Assembly (NCBI RefSeq): GCF_003123725.1
Contig: NZ_QETA01000001.1
Span: forward strand, 1,030,550 to 1,094,549
Direction: 5' to 3'
DNA: 64,000 nt
DNA from: Corticimicrobacter populi
GTDB lineage: Bacteria; Pseudomonadota; Gammaproteobacteria; Burkholderiales; Burkholderiaceae_B
Below, piece after piece: positions 26,460 through 35,331 of this stretch. The notes under the pieces are model-generated. The model had not been told where the DNA came from and did not search any database. It saw only the letters and a program-made list of their open reading frames with translations. The translations under genes and the position numbers were made by a program. The first letter of the stretch is position 1, and each line of letters starts with the position of its first letter.

Positions 26460-26483
26460 GTGGCACTGCCCGGACAGTGCCAC
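26460..26483 (+). terminator. Hairpin between CoA-transferase and lyase genes
   Basis: GTGGCACTG (26460-26468) and CAGTGCCAC (26475-26483) form a perfect 9-bp stem with a 6-nt loop in the 112-bp gap. No U-tract follows, so it may be an intra-operon attenuator or processing site rather than a strong terminator. Confidence 0.45.
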
Positions 26484-26528
26484 CATCATGAACCGCCGAT
26501 TATCACTACCGTAGCCATCCACGCCATC

Positions 26529-27383
26529 ATGAGTCTTAGCGCGTCAGACACCATCCTCACTGCATTGCCCTCGCCACTGCGCACCGCCCTGTTCGTCCCG
26601 GCCAGCCGGATCGACCGCATTCCCAAGGCGCTGGCCAGCGGGGCCGACGCCGTCATCGTCGATCTCGAGGACGCTGTCGTGGCCGACAGCAAGGACACCG
26701 CCCGGGCCGCCCTTGATGTATTTCTCACAGACCATCCGAATGCCCGCGTGCTGATCCGCATCAACGATGCGACCACCTGCTGGCACGAACAGGATCTGGC
26801 ACTGTGCCGCAAGCATGACAATGTACTTGGCCTGCTGCTGCCCAAGACCGAATCTGCCGCCCAGGCGCAGCAGGCTGCCGCCACGGCCAGGGTCGTGATC
26901 CCGATCATCGAAAGTGCCGCCGGACTGCTGGATCTGGCAGCCATCGCGGCCGTGCCGGGTGTGGCTTGCCTGGCCTTCGGCAGCCTGGACCTGGCGCTGG
27001 ATCTGAACCTGCACACGGGCACGCCCGGTACCCAGACCATTCTGGACCAGGCACGCTACCAGATCCTGCTGCACAGCCGCGCCGCACAACTGGCCACACC
27101 CATCGACGGCGTTTTCCAGGATATCGGCAATCCCGATGCCCTGAAAAACGTGGCCGCCCGCAGCCGCGAAATGGGTTTCGGCGGCATGTTGCTGATCCAT
27201 CCGGCACAGGTCGCACCTGTCCACGCTGCGTTTGCTCCCGGCGAGGCCGAACTGGCCTGGGCCAAGCGGGTCATCGAAGCCGCCGCGCAATCCCAGGCCG
27301 GTGCGTTCAGTCTGGACGGTAAAATGATCGACGCGCCGGTCATTCTCCGTGCCCGGCTGATGGTGAGTCAGGCGGAGAACTGA
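26529..27383 (+). CDS. CitE/HpcH-type lyase, probable (S)-citramalyl-CoA lyase
   Basis: 284 aa from the ATG at 26529. The TIM-barrel CitE-like core has TALFVPASRIDRIPKALASG, DAVIVDLEDAVV (metal-binding Asp/Glu), VLIRIND, LGLLLPKTES, PIIESAAGLLDL, FGSLDLALDL and GFGGMLLIHPAQVAPV. Citramalyl-CoA lyases cleave (S)-citramalyl-CoA to acetyl-CoA and pyruvate, the last step of itaconate and mesaconate degradation. Position behind hydratase and CoA-transferase genes supports this; other malyl-CoA-type substrates cannot be excluded. Confidence 0.85.
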   Translation: MSLSASDTILTALPSPLRTALFVPASRIDRIPKALASGADAVIVDLEDAVVADSKDTARAALDVFLTDHPNARVLIRINDATTCWHEQDLALCRKHDNVLGLLLPKTESAAQAQQAAATARVVIPIIESAAGLLDLAAIAAVPGVACLAFGSLDLALDLNLHTGTPGTQTILDQARYQILLHSRAAQLATPIDGVFQDIGNPDALKNVAARSREMGFGGMLLIHPAQVAPVHAAFAPGEAELAWAKRVIEAAAQSQAGAFSLDGKMIDAPVILRARLMVSQAEN

Positions 27384-27423
27384 GCTTGCGGCCCTGACTC
27401 TCCTGCATTGCCTGGCTGTATCC

Positions 27424-28266
27424 ATGTCCGACACCACCGAATTCGAAAACCTGTCCTTCTCCGCAGGCCCCCTCTGGGCCTGCCTGCGTGCCGGCACCGG
27501 CCGCCCGCTTCTCCTGATCCACGGCTCGCTGTGCGATGCCCGCTTCTGGCGCGGGCAGTTGCCGGCGCTCGCCGCCGCCGGCTTTGCTGCGCTGGCCCCC
27601 AGCCTGCGGGCCTATCACCCGCTGCACCTGAGCCAGCACATGAGTTGGCAACAGGATCTCGACGATCTCGTAGCGCTGCTCGAGCAGGCCGGTGGCGGCG
27701 AGCGCTTCGATGTCATCGGCCATTCGCGCGGCGGCTTCCTGGCCTTTCACCTGGCCCGTCGTGCCCCTCATCTGCTGCACCGCCTGGTGCTGGCAGAGCC
27801 TGGCGGCTACATGGCCAGTCATGACCTGCGCGATGTCAAAGGTGCCTTGCCGGACCAGGCCTGGCGCGAAGACGTCATTGCAATGGTGGAACGCGGCGAC
27901 AGCGCGCAGGCCGTCGCGCTCTTTGTGGACAGTGTCAGCCGTCCCGGCAGTTGGCGCTTCAGCCCTGCCGACTTTCGACAAATGGCACTCGACAACGCCA
28001 GCACGCTGATCAGCCAATTGCGCGACGATGCCTTGCCCCCCTACCAGCCATCTGAAATCGCCGAGCTGAACCTGCCCGTCCTGCTGCTCAAGGGCCAGCG
28101 CAGCCTGCCGCGTTTTCGCCAAACCGTAGACGCACTGGGCGAGCAACTGTCCCATGCCCAGGTTGCCGAAGTCGCGGGTGCCTCGCATGCCATGAATCTG
28201 GCCTATCCCGCGAAATTCAACCAGTTGGTGATCGACTTCCTGCAACAATCGGCATCACAAGGCTGA
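27424..28266 (+). CDS. Alpha/beta-fold hydrolase
   Basis: 280 aa. Oxyanion-hole motif LLLIHGSLCDARFWRGQLPA, nucleophile elbow GHSRGG (Ser near residue 101) and the late GASHAMNLAYP with the catalytic His. It follows the lyase by 40 bp and could be co-transcribed with the diacid operon, perhaps to hydrolyse a lactone or ester form of the substrate. That role is inferred from position only. Confidence 0.85.
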   Translation: MSDTTEFENLSFSAGPLWACLRAGTGRPLLLIHGSLCDARFWRGQLPALAAAGFAALAPSLRAYHPLHLSQHMSWQQDLDDLVALLEQAGGGERFDVIGHSRGGFLAFHLARRAPHLLHRLVLAEPGGYMASHDLRDVKGALPDQAWREDVIAMVERGDSAQAVALFVDSVSRPGSWRFSPADFRQMALDNASTLISQLRDDALPPYQPSEIAELNLPVLLLKGQRSLPRFRQTVDALGEQLSHAQVAEVAGASHAMNLAYPAKFNQLVIDFLQQSASQG

Positions 28267-28272
28267 CACCGC

Positions 28273-28659
28273 ATGACGCAACGACTCGACATGCTCACGC
28301 AGCACGAATTGCAACGCCGGCTGCCTGACGGCTGGGAGACACCAACCGAACGCAAGCAACAGGCCCTGCAGGCCGAATTCCTGCTGGAGCGTCCACAGGA
28401 TCACCCACTGCATGGCATGGAACTGTGCGTGATTGCTTACCGGGAAGGCAACGACGATATTCTGCTGCTGCATCTCGACACCCCTGAGTGTGTGTCGGTC
28501 GTGCACCTGACGTGGTCAAGGCGGCAAGAGTTTCCGAACTTCCCGAAGGTGGAATTCACGGGCACGTTCCAGGCATTTGTCGAACGGGAATATCGTCTCT
28601 ATGGACTGACAGCCGACGAGGATGCTGGTTATGCATCCATCCAGGGCAAGCAGGCATGA
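28273..28659 (+). CDS. Uncharacterised 128-aa protein
   Basis: I do not recognise the family. The protein is acidic and soluble, with a hydrophobic strand run (DDILLLHLDTPECVSVVHLT) followed by an aromatic segment (WSRRQEFPNFPKVEFTGTFQ), suggesting a small alpha/beta protein. It begins 6 bp after the hydrolase stop, and its own stop overlaps the next start (ATGA at 28656-28659), so it is translated as a pair with the DUF4304-like protein. Size, acidity and neighbourhood resemble orphan immunity genes. Confidence 0.65.
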   Translation: MTQRLDMLTQHELQRRLPDGWETPTERKQQALQAEFLLERPQDHPLHGMELCVIAYREGNDDILLLHLDTPECVSVVHLTWSRRQEFPNFPKVEFTGTFQAFVEREYRLYGLTADEDAGYASIQGKQA

Positions 28660-29309
28660 GCAGCACAGGCAGTCACAACAAAATCATCAATGCAGCCGCC
28701 CGCATGGCCCTCAAGCCGGCCGGTGCCATCCGCAAGGGTCAATCCCGGCTCTGGCTGGATGACAACGGCTGGTATATCACGCTGATCGAATTCCAGCCCT
28801 CCAGTTCTCCTGGCAGTTTGCTCAATATCGGCGTGCAATTCATGTGGTATCCAAAGGATGCCTACGCCTTCGATGCAGGCTATCGCCAGCAGGATATAGG
28901 CAGCATCCGATACCGCAATGATGACCAATTCACCCCGCAGGCACAGGCTATGGCCGAAGCAGCCCGCGATCGGATGCTGGTCATCCGCCAACAGATGCAA
29001 GGCATCACCTCGGCCAGTACCTATATCCACGGCTTGCTGGCCGAAAATCCGGTCACTGTCTGGACCTATCTGCACCAGGGCATGCTGCATCTGTTGCAAG
29101 GCCACACCGACGAAGCCCTGTCCCGATTCAGGCAACTACTGGCGGAGCCGGATAGCTGGGAATGGGCCCTGGCAGTCAAGACTCACACTCAGGAACTCAT
29201 GTTGCATATCCAGCATCAGCGCCATCTTCCCTGGCTGACCGAGATTGTGCAGCAAAGCCGTGCGCTGAAAAAGCTGCCTGAGCGTGTCATTGACCTGAGT
29301 ACCATCTAG
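28656..29309 (+). CDS. DUF4304-like protein
   Basis: 217 aa. The N-terminal 130 residues read like DUF4304: NKIINAAARMALKPAGAIRK, SRLWLDDNGWYITLIEFQPS and IGVQFMWYPKDAYAFDAGYR. The C-terminal part is helical with a TPR-like repeat (YLHQGMLHLLQGHTDEALSR). No signal peptide. Function unknown; proteins of this kind often sit beside small orphan genes in toxin-immunity-like regions. Start overlaps the preceding stop. Confidence 0.7.
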   Translation: MSSTGSHNKIINAAARMALKPAGAIRKGQSRLWLDDNGWYITLIEFQPSSSPGSLLNIGVQFMWYPKDAYAFDAGYRQQDIGSIRYRNDDQFTPQAQAMAEAARDRMLVIRQQMQGITSASTYIHGLLAENPVTVWTYLHQGMLHLLQGHTDEALSRFRQLLAEPDSWEWALAVKTHTQELMLHIQHQRHLPWLTEIVQQSRALKKLPERVIDLSTI

Positions 29310-29310
29310 C

Positions 29311-29694
29311 ATGAAACATATCCTGGGCACCGCAGCACTGCGTGAAATACCCTTGGCAGAAATCACGCTGGAAATGGACAGCGCGACCCTGCATGCCAGA
29401 TTCAATGTCATCGGTGATCTGGATTTCGAAATCACATTGCGCAAGCAGTACGACAGCCCGCCAGATGCCCTCAAAGCCTATGACAGCCTTATGCACAGCC
29501 AGGCAGCCCCCACTCGGCAAGAAATTTCCGAAGGGAGTTTCAGCATGCGACAGGCGGCGGCACGAATCGAACTGTTGGCGCGGCTGATCGACGGCAAGCT
29601 GCCCTTGCCTGATCAGGGGGATGGTTTTACCTATGATGGTGATTTGTCCTATGCCAGAAAGCTCATGGCGCAACTTCAAAGCGCAGTCTCATAA
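29311..29694 (+). CDS. Uncharacterised 127-aa protein
   Basis: Not recognised. The first 60 residues look beta-rich (AEITLEMDSATLHARFNVIG, DLDFEITLRKQYDSPPDALK); the remainder is helical (RQAAARIELLARLIDGKLPL). It starts 1 bp after the DUF4304-like stop, so it probably belongs to the same transcript. Confidence 0.6.
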   Translation: MKHILGTAALREIPLAEITLEMDSATLHARFNVIGDLDFEITLRKQYDSPPDALKAYDSLMHSQAAPTRQEISEGSFSMRQAAARIELLARLIDGKLPLPDQGDGFTYDGDLSYARKLMAQLQSAVS

Positions 29695-29714
29695 TTCATT
29701 ATGCATCAACAAGA

Positions 29715-30200
29715 ATGCGAGAAATACAATTGACCTCCAACCTTTTCAAGGCTGTGCGCAACGAATCCATCGACACGATCGACCTGCATGCGCTCAAGGA
29801 TAATCTCAACCTGATCAATGAATTTGGGCAAAACCTGTTGCATGAAGCCATTGCCCATGGCAACAACGAAGTCGGTATGACGCTGATTGAACTGGGTATC
29901 GATCTGAACCATCAGGACAGCAAGGGACAAGGACCGTTGCACTACGCTGCTGCACGAAATCAGCTACAGATCGTCGAAAAGATACTGTCCCAGGGTGGCG
30001 ATGTGGCGGTCATCGACAGTTTTGGCAATCAGCCACTCTGGACTGCCGTGTTCAACGCCCGGGGTGACTACCGGACCGTATCCGCCCTGCTCATCTGCGG
30101 AGCCGAGCCCGCACACAGAAACAAGGCTGGCAGATCACCACGGGACTTTGCGCAACAGATCCAGGACCATGCACTTACAGATCTACTGAATACTTATTGA
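29715..30200 (+). CDS. Ankyrin-repeat protein
   Basis: 161 aa with three to four ankyrin repeats visible as GQNLLHEAIAHGNNEVGMTL, GQGPLHYAAARNQLQIVEKI, GNQPLWTAVFNARGDYRTVS and a shorter C-terminal unit GRSPRDFAQQ. No signal peptide or membrane segment. Small bacterial ankyrin proteins act in protein binding, and several serve as immunity proteins. Last of four same-strand small genes starting at 28273. Confidence 0.82.
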   Translation: MREIQLTSNLFKAVRNESIDTIDLHALKDNLNLINEFGQNLLHEAIAHGNNEVGMTLIELGIDLNHQDSKGQGPLHYAAARNQLQIVEKILSQGGDVAVIDSFGNQPLWTAVFNARGDYRTVSALLICGAEPAHRNKAGRSPRDFAQQIQDHALTDLLNTY

Positions 30201-30203
30201 AAA

Positions 30204-30737
30204 TCAAAAATCAGCATTGACCCAGCCTGCATCACCCGTACACCTTTGAAAAATCAAAAAATCAACATCCTGGAACTGCAAGAAACGGCTTTTCAAAATC
30301 CGAATCACATCTGCCTTTTCACAGTCTTTAAAAATTAAAACCTCATCTACGGAAAAGGCAAGCAGCACAGATCTCGAAAAATCTTCCGAAGCCAAAAAAA
30401 TCGCTACCACTTCATTGTAGGCCGGATTAAACAACACCCCTGAAAATCCGACGGAAAATTCGGAAAATCCCTGCGATATTTTTTCAATCCTGGTGTACAA
30501 GGCGTACAAATTGAAATCATCAAAATCATCCACATGATTCCTGGAAATCAAGGGATTCATTCCATTCGCACGAAATCCTGCGACACGACCTACACCAAGC
30601 GCCAAAAAGATCACATCATCAACCAGATGCCCATCTTCATCACGGAGGAGAATGACATCCGAGATGACATTCCCCTCAAACAAGATCTGGATTTTTTTCA
30701 GGAAAGAGGTGTGATAAACGGAGGGGATCATTTGCAA
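30204..30737 (-). CDS. Uncharacterised 177-aa protein in AT-rich DNA
   Basis: Not recognised. Base composition is clearly AT-richer than the neighbours, indicating recent acquisition. The product has many Phe and Asp residues and strand-like runs (NEVVAIFLASEDFSRSVLLA; FSVDEVLIFKDCEKADVIRI), without signal peptide or membrane helices. The start overlaps the end of the upstream gene by 10 nt. It converges on the ankyrin gene with only 3 bp between stops. Confidence 0.6.
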   Translation of the reverse strand: MQMIPSVYHTSFLKKIQILFEGNVISDVILLRDEDGHLVDDVIFLALGVGRVAGFRANGMNPLISRNHVDDFDDFNLYALYTRIEKISQGFSEFSVGFSGVLFNPAYNEVVAIFLASEDFSRSVLLAFSVDEVLIFKDCEKADVIRILKSRFLQFQDVDFLIFQRCTGDAGWVNADF

Positions 30738-31012
30738 ACCGACACATAATCCGGAGCCGTGTTGCTCATCTGACCGTACAGATCCTTGTCATCCAGTCGC
30801 CACCAGTATGCCTCGAACGAGGACGGATTCTGGAACTCATGGATGGCTACCAGACCCAGCAGACCACAGGGTGTTTCTGCCATGAAATCCCAGCCATTGC
30901 GCTCGGCACAGAACATTTCTGCCTCCTCGTCGTACCATACGGAAAAGCCTTTTCTGTCGAGCACATTCAGCGCCGTGTTGTAGACATTGCTGTATTCTGA
31001 AAGGGCCGGCAT
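30728..31012 (-). CDS. Uncharacterised 94-aa protein
   Basis: Start chosen at ATG 31012 because upstream residues are not conserved-looking. Content: a mixed alpha/beta protein rich in Trp and acidic residues (GFSVWYDEEAEMFCAERNGW, DFMAETPCGLLGLVAIHEFQ, AYWWRLDD). No known family recalled. It is translationally linked to the 177-aa gene and its start abuts the divergent gene at 31013. Style resembles small immunity proteins. Confidence 0.6.
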   Translation of the reverse strand: MPALSEYSNVYNTALNVLDRKGFSVWYDEEAEMFCAERNGWDFMAETPCGLLGLVAIHEFQNPSSFEAYWWRLDDKDLYGQMSNTAPDYVSVCK

Positions 31013-31375
31013 ATGCCACACTCCACGATTGCATTGTTGATGTTGAACAGCCTGAAGGAAAAGATATCGCAGAACATGTTCACCCTTGAAGCAAGGGTGA
31101 ACATGCGATTTGATGAGGCGGCCTACGAGGATCTCGTGGCCTGCCTGCAAGCCCTCGCCACCGAACTGGCCAGCGCCCGGCAGATCGACAAGGAGCTGGC
31201 GCTGTGCCTCTACACCATTCCGCAGGCCATACAGAATCTGTACCTGAGTTTAGCGCGATGCGAAATCAGGCCCCCCATCACAGACAGGCTCGAAGAAGCC
31301 TGTATTGAGCTGGATGCCCTGGTCATCGAGTGCCTGAGCGGAAATCCAGCCCGCCATCTCAGCGCCCAGCCATGA
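31013..31375 (+). CDS. Uncharacterised helical protein, up to 120 aa
   Basis: The product is almost entirely helical (DEAAYEDLVACLQALATELA, YTIPQAIQNLYLSLARCEIR). In-frame start choices are ATG at 31013, 31040, 31076 and 31103; none has a clear Shine-Dalgarno, and 31040 (MLNSLKEK) seems most natural. A perfect 14-bp-arm hairpin (31075-31105) lies over the two later ATGs. The 3' end overlaps the convergent aminotransferase gene by 17 nt. Function unknown. Confidence 0.55.
   Translation: MPHSTIALLMLNSLKEKISQNMFTLEARVNMRFDEAAYEDLVACLQALATELASARQIDKELALCLYTIPQAIQNLYLSLARCEIRPPITDRLEEACIELDALVIECLSGNPARHLSAQP
31075..31105 (+). repeat. Perfect inverted repeat (14-bp arms, 3-nt loop) inside a small gene
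   Basis: CATGTTCACCCTTG (31075-31088) and CAAGGGTGAACATG (31092-31105) are exact reverse complements around AAG. It is the longest perfect hairpin I found in the window and includes two possible ATG start codons, one in each arm. Confidence 0.8.
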
Positions 31376-32561
31376 CCGTGGCAAATGCCCTGGCAATCGT
31401 TTCGGTATTGTCGGAGGTCACACCGGCAACGCAGATACGTCCGGTCGGCAGGATATAAACGCCAAATTCGTCGCGCAGGCGGTCTGCTGTCTTCCCCAGG
31501 CCCGGATCGTAGCTGAACAGGCCATTCTGGCGCTGCAGAAAGCCCCAGTCGTAGCCACCAGTGTCATGACGTGCTAGCGCCTCGCCCAGCGCAACCCGCG
31601 CCTGGCGGATCCGTTCACGCATGCCGTTAAGCTCGTCCTGCCACTGCAGCAGCAGTTCTGGCGTGCGCAGCACGGTATCGACAATGCGTGCGCCATAGGC
31701 CGGCGGACTGGAATAGTTGCGCCGCACCGCGGCCTCGAGCTGCCCATGCAGCCGGCGTGCCAGTTCGGCATCGGCGCAGAACACACTCAGGCTGCCAATC
31801 CGCTCGGCATAGAGCGAGAAAATCTTAGAGCATGACTGCGCCAGCAGGAACGGCTGCTCGGCCTGCACCAGGGCACGCAACAGATAGCGGTCTTCGTCCA
31901 CGCCATGGGCGAATCCCAGGTAGGCCAGATCCAGGAATGGCAACAAGTGACGGCGCTGCAATACGCGTATGACCTCATCCCACTGTTCCGGTGTCAGGTC
32001 GGTGCCGGTCGGATTGTGACAACAAGCATGCAGCAGCACGACACTGTATTCCGGCAGTGACTCCAGATGGGACAGCAAGGCATCGTAAGCCACCGTGCCC
32101 GTTTCGGCATCGAAATAGGGATACGTACCCACCTCGAACCCCGCCCCCTGGAAAATGGAGCGATGATTGTCCCAGGTCGGGCCGGGCACATGCACGCTGG
32201 CCTGCGGATACAGTCCCTTGAGCAGGTCGGCACCGACCTTGAGTGCGCCGGAACCGCCGAGCGTCTGGATTGTTGCAATTCGCTCGAACAGCGGCGAGCC
32301 CGGCTCGGCATCGAACAGCATCGTCTTCATCGCGGCGCAATAGGACGGATCGCCACCCATCGGCAGATAGCCCGGCGTGCGGGGATGCGCCGCCACCGTA
32401 TCGCGTGCAGTCACCACCGAGGCCAGGTCCGGCACCCGCCCCTGCTCATCGTAATAAAAACCGATGGTCAGGTTGGCCTTGGCCGGACGCGTATCGTCAC
32501 GATAGTGGCCCTGGATCGACAGGATGGGATCGCCAGGGTGATGCGGAGTATGAGCAAACAT
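31359..32561 (-). CDS. tyrB: Aromatic amino-acid aminotransferase (class I, PLP)
   Basis: 400 aa, the usual AspC/TyrB length. Landmarks: GYLPMGGDPSY, TIQTLGGSGALKVGADLL, HACCHNPTGTDLTPEQWDE, and the PLP-lysine motif SCSKIFSLYAERIG near residue 250. The fold-type I subgroup Ia enzyme transfers amino groups between aromatic amino acids or aspartate and 2-oxoglutarate. It sits between unknown gene clusters with no pathway partners, so tyrosine versus aspartate preference is not decided. Confidence 0.88.
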   Translation of the reverse strand: MFAHTPHHPGDPILSIQGHYRDDTRPAKANLTIGFYYDEQGRVPDLASVVTARDTVAAHPRTPGYLPMGGDPSYCAAMKTMLFDAEPGSPLFERIATIQTLGGSGALKVGADLLKGLYPQASVHVPGPTWDNHRSIFQGAGFEVGTYPYFDAETGTVAYDALLSHLESLPEYSVVLLHACCHNPTGTDLTPEQWDEVIRVLQRRHLLPFLDLAYLGFAHGVDEDRYLLRALVQAEQPFLLAQSCSKIFSLYAERIGSLSVFCADAELARRLHGQLEAAVRRNYSSPPAYGARIVDTVLRTPELLLQWQDELNGMRERIRQARVALGEALARHDTGGYDWGFLQRQNGLFSYDPGLGKTADRLRDEFGVYILPTGRICVAGVTSDNTETIARAFATVMAGR

Positions 32562-32754
32562 GGATGGGCTGCCTGATAAAGATCAAAGATAGCTAAACGA
32601 ACAGGATAGCCGATTCCGGCCGCGCAGGGCGGCCCTGCGCCCGCCTCGCGCCACACCTGCGCCCCTCACGCGATATCGTCGCACCACATCCGGCCCGCTG
32701 CGCCCCTGGCGGCGTAACAATCCTGCAACCTTGTTTGCGCACAATGGCCCGCGT

Positions 32755-32770
32755 CGGACAGTCCTGTCCG
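32755..32770. promoter_or_regulatory. Palindrome upstream of chemoreceptor gene
   Basis: CGGACAG-TC-CTGTCCG has perfect 7-bp arms and ends 25 bp before the ATG at 32796. It could be an operator or 5'-UTR hairpin; the binding factor is unknown. Confidence 0.4.
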
Positions 32771-32795
32771 CGCTTATCTGCTCCATGAACGAGGC

Positions 32796-34439
32796 ATGAC
32801 GGTCACCATGTTCAAAAATCTGCGTATCAATGCCGCACTCCTGCTGGTACTGCTGGGCTTTGTCGGCCTGTTCGGGCTGTCCGGCGGTGCCGGCCTGCTG
32901 ATGCTCAAGGAAAACCGGCAGTTGATTGCCAACCTCAGCCGCTATGGCATCGAGCAGGCCAATGACCTCAGCGATGCTTCCCTGCAGCTCTTTCGCAGCC
33001 GGGTAGCACTGATCAACGCCAAGACCGACATGGAAGGTGGCCTGGCCGAACAGCGCGATACTGCCCTGCAGCAGGCAGATATCCTGTTGCAAGGCAGCCT
33101 GGCGCGCTTCGAACACTTCCGCCAGAGCATCGACAATCCTGATGATCCGACCTATCAGAACATTCAGGCAAGCTATCAGGCCCTGGCCGAATCAGGCCTG
33201 AAACCCCTGGCCGCAGCGCTGAAAAGCTGGAACGGCATCGAAGCCAACCGGATCGTGGACCAGGTGCTGGAGCCCGCCACCGCCGATTTCATGGCCGCTC
33301 TGGAAGCCTTCCAGCAAACCAACCGCACCCTGGCCCAGCGCAGCGCCGAACAGGCCGCAGGCATCTCCGATACGGCCCGCTACGCCCTGTTTGCCTGCCT
33401 GGCCCTGGCATTGTTGATGGCACTGGGCGCACACAGGCTGTTCCGCCATGCCATGCTCCGCCCCCTCTCCAGCATGCAACGCCACGTATCCTACATGGCC
33501 GACGGAGACCTGCGGGCCCGCCTGCCACGTGGTGGACGCAACGAAATCGGCACCCTCCTAGATGGCTTCAACCACATGCAGGACAATCTCGTCCATACCG
33601 TCACGGCGGTACGCGCGGAGGCCGACGCCATGCATGCAGACACGGAACACATCGCCCAGCGCAGTCACATGATTTCCGAACAGATCGGTCGTCAGGCCGA
33701 CGCGCTGACACAGGCGGACCATGCCATCGAGCATCTCACCAGCGTCGTCGAGCAAAGCAGCCAGCATGCGCAGGAAGCCACGACCCTGGCCCATCATGCC
33801 CAGGCGACAGCCACGACCGGGCATGAGGCCGTGGCACAGGTCGTCAGCACCATGGACGAAATTGCCTCCAGTGCCAAGCGCATCAATGCAATCGTCCAGC
33901 TCATCAACGGTATCGCCACCCAGACCAATCTGCTGGCTCTCAATGCAGCCGTCGAAGCGGCCCGCGCCGGTCAGAACGGCAAGGGCTTTGCCGTGGTCGC
34001 TGCCGAGGTGCGCGAACTGGCCCAGCGCAGCAGCCAGGCCGCCAACGAGATCAAGGCCCTGATAGATGCATCCGATCGCAGCGTAACTGCGGGTGCCGGC
34101 CAGGTGCATCAGGCCGGCGTGGCCATGGATGCCATACTGAAAGCCGTACATGCCGTCAATGACCGCATTGGCTGGATCTCCGATGCTGCGCAGCGCCAGA
34201 CCCAGGACATCGCGGCCGTCAAGGAGATCGTCGGCACCGTCAAGGCCGACACCGGGCAGAACATGAAACTGGTACAGCAGACGGCGGGCGCTGCCGGCAA
34301 GCTGACCGAGCAGGCCCAGCGCCTGCACGAAATGACGGCCGCCTTCCGTACCGAGGCCAGCATCGAGCCCGATTCCAACATCAGAGTCGATCCCTCACAT
34401 CTGGAACGCATACCTGTGGCACTATTGCAGGCAGCGTGA
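32796..34439 (+). CDS. Methyl-accepting chemotaxis protein with four-helix-bundle-like sensor
   Basis: 547 aa. TM1 about residues 10-33 ([20 protein letters not shown]), a periplasmic helical region of about 155 residues, TM2 about 192-213, HAMP, then the signalling domain with hairpin tip [20 protein letters not shown] and [20 protein letters not shown]. The ligand domain resembles the Tar/Tsr four-helix bundle. The C-terminus (PVALLQAA) lacks an NWETF-type CheR/CheB tether. GAACGAGG precedes the start. Attractant unknown. Confidence 0.92.
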   Translation: MTVTMFKNLRINAALLLVLLGFVGLFGLSGGAGLLMLKENRQLIANLSRYGIEQANDLSDASLQLFRSRVALINAKTDMEGGLAEQRDTALQQADILLQGSLARFEHFRQSIDNPDDPTYQNIQASYQALAESGLKPLAAALKSWNGIEANRIVDQVLEPATADFMAALEAFQQTNRTLAQRSAEQAAGISDTARYALFACLALALLMALGAHRLFRHAMLRPLSSMQRHVSYMADGDLRARLPRGGRNEIGTLLDGFNHMQDNLVHTVTAVRAEADAMHADTEHIAQRSHMISEQIGRQADALTQADHAIEHLTSVVEQSSQHAQEATTLAHHAQATATTGHEAVAQVVSTMDEIASSAKRINAIVQLINGIATQTNLLALNAAVEAARAGQNGKGFAVVAAEVRELAQRSSQAANEIKALIDASDRSVTAGAGQVHQAGVAMDAILKAVHAVNDRIGWISDAAQRQTQDIAAVKEIVGTVKADTGQNMKLVQQTAGAAGKLTEQAQRLHEMTAAFRTEASIEPDSNIRVDPSHLERIPVALLQAA

Positions 34440-34456
34440 TACCAGAGAGAAACAAG

Positions 34457-34747
34457 ATGCACTACTTCGCCAACCTGGAGGAGTTGACCCGCCTGTTGCC
34501 TCAGGTGGCGACAGAGCAGGATGACTGGCTTTGCGCCCACATGGACAACTGGCTTGGCCATCCACAAATAAGCGAAACCTACCTGTTTGAAGCCGATGAT
34601 GATCCGGACTGGGTAAAAGATGTCTGCGGACGTCTTGGACTTCACGCCATCCTGCCCGTCAAGGATGCACTCGATTGCCTGCACGGCTCCCCAGCGGATC
34701 GGGCAGCCGCCTTGAAAGCCTGCGTCATGCTTTACTGGATAGGCTGA
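34457..34747 (+). CDS. Uncharacterised 96-aa protein
   Basis: Start at ATG 34457 with AGAGAGAAACAAG upstream. The product is small and acidic (EQDDWLCAHMDNWLGHPQIS, FEADDDPDWVKDVCGRLGLH), no family recalled. It lies 17 bp after the chemoreceptor and ends inside the 3' end of a convergent gene. Possible immunity-type protein by size and acidity only. Confidence 0.55.
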   Translation: MHYFANLEELTRLLPQVATEQDDWLCAHMDNWLGHPQISETYLFEADDDPDWVKDVCGRLGLHAILPVKDALDCLHGSPADRAAALKACVMLYWIG

Positions 34748-35297
34748 CGTCGTTTTCAGAGCCTGAAGGCGCATGTACGGAGCCATTGGATTCTGAACTC
34801 ATGACGCGCTTCAACTGCTGTTCTGCATTCGATCGAATGACGCCGACCTCTGACCGGCACAGCGTAGCCAGCCTCAGCCTGGCATCCTCATTGTTGATGT
34901 CGCCCAGCGCCCATATGCACTTCACCGCCAGGGCATGACCATCATCAAATTCCAGATACGCGTAGCGCGTCTGGCAGGCCTTGAACAGAGACGCCACACT
35001 GCTTTCGGACTTGATATCCTGGAGCAGGCTGGCAATATCCTCATGCTTGAAATGCCAATCCTCAAGCAGCAAGGCATTCAATTTTTCGGCAGGGATGGAT
35101 GTTGCATCAAAGGCAAAGGCAAGCGTGATCGCATCCTCCAGATCGTCGGCGCTTTCCTTTTCTGACGCCGCCGCTATTTCTCTTGAAATAAACGCCGCAG
35201 GCGTGTGGCCTTCCAGATCAAACCTCTCGACAAGCTCTGCCTTGGAAAGGTCTTGAGCATAAAAGCGGTTGAGTAATGCCTGGTTGTACGGACTCAT
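34725..35297 (-). CDS. HEAT-repeat-like helical protein
   Basis: 190 aa, largely helical. The middle has a HEAT-like unit: DDGHALAVKCIWALGDINNE, DARLRLATLCRSEVGVIRSN and AEQQLKRVM. An N-terminal segment has acidic helices (ASEKESADDLEDAITLAFAF). No signal peptide. Function unknown; similar short HEAT proteins occur among immunity and scaffold genes. The 3' end overlaps the convergent 96-aa gene. Confidence 0.65.
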   Translation of the reverse strand: MSPYNQALLNRFYAQDLSKAELVERFDLEGHTPAAFISREIAAASEKESADDLEDAITLAFAFDATSIPAEKLNALLLEDWHFKHEDIASLLQDIKSESSVASLFKACQTRYAYLEFDDGHALAVKCIWALGDINNEDARLRLATLCRSEVGVIRSNAEQQLKRVMSSESNGSVHAPSGSENDVSLSSKA

Positions 35298-35331
35298 TTA
35301 AAAAAACCCAATAATCACATGAATACAGGCA

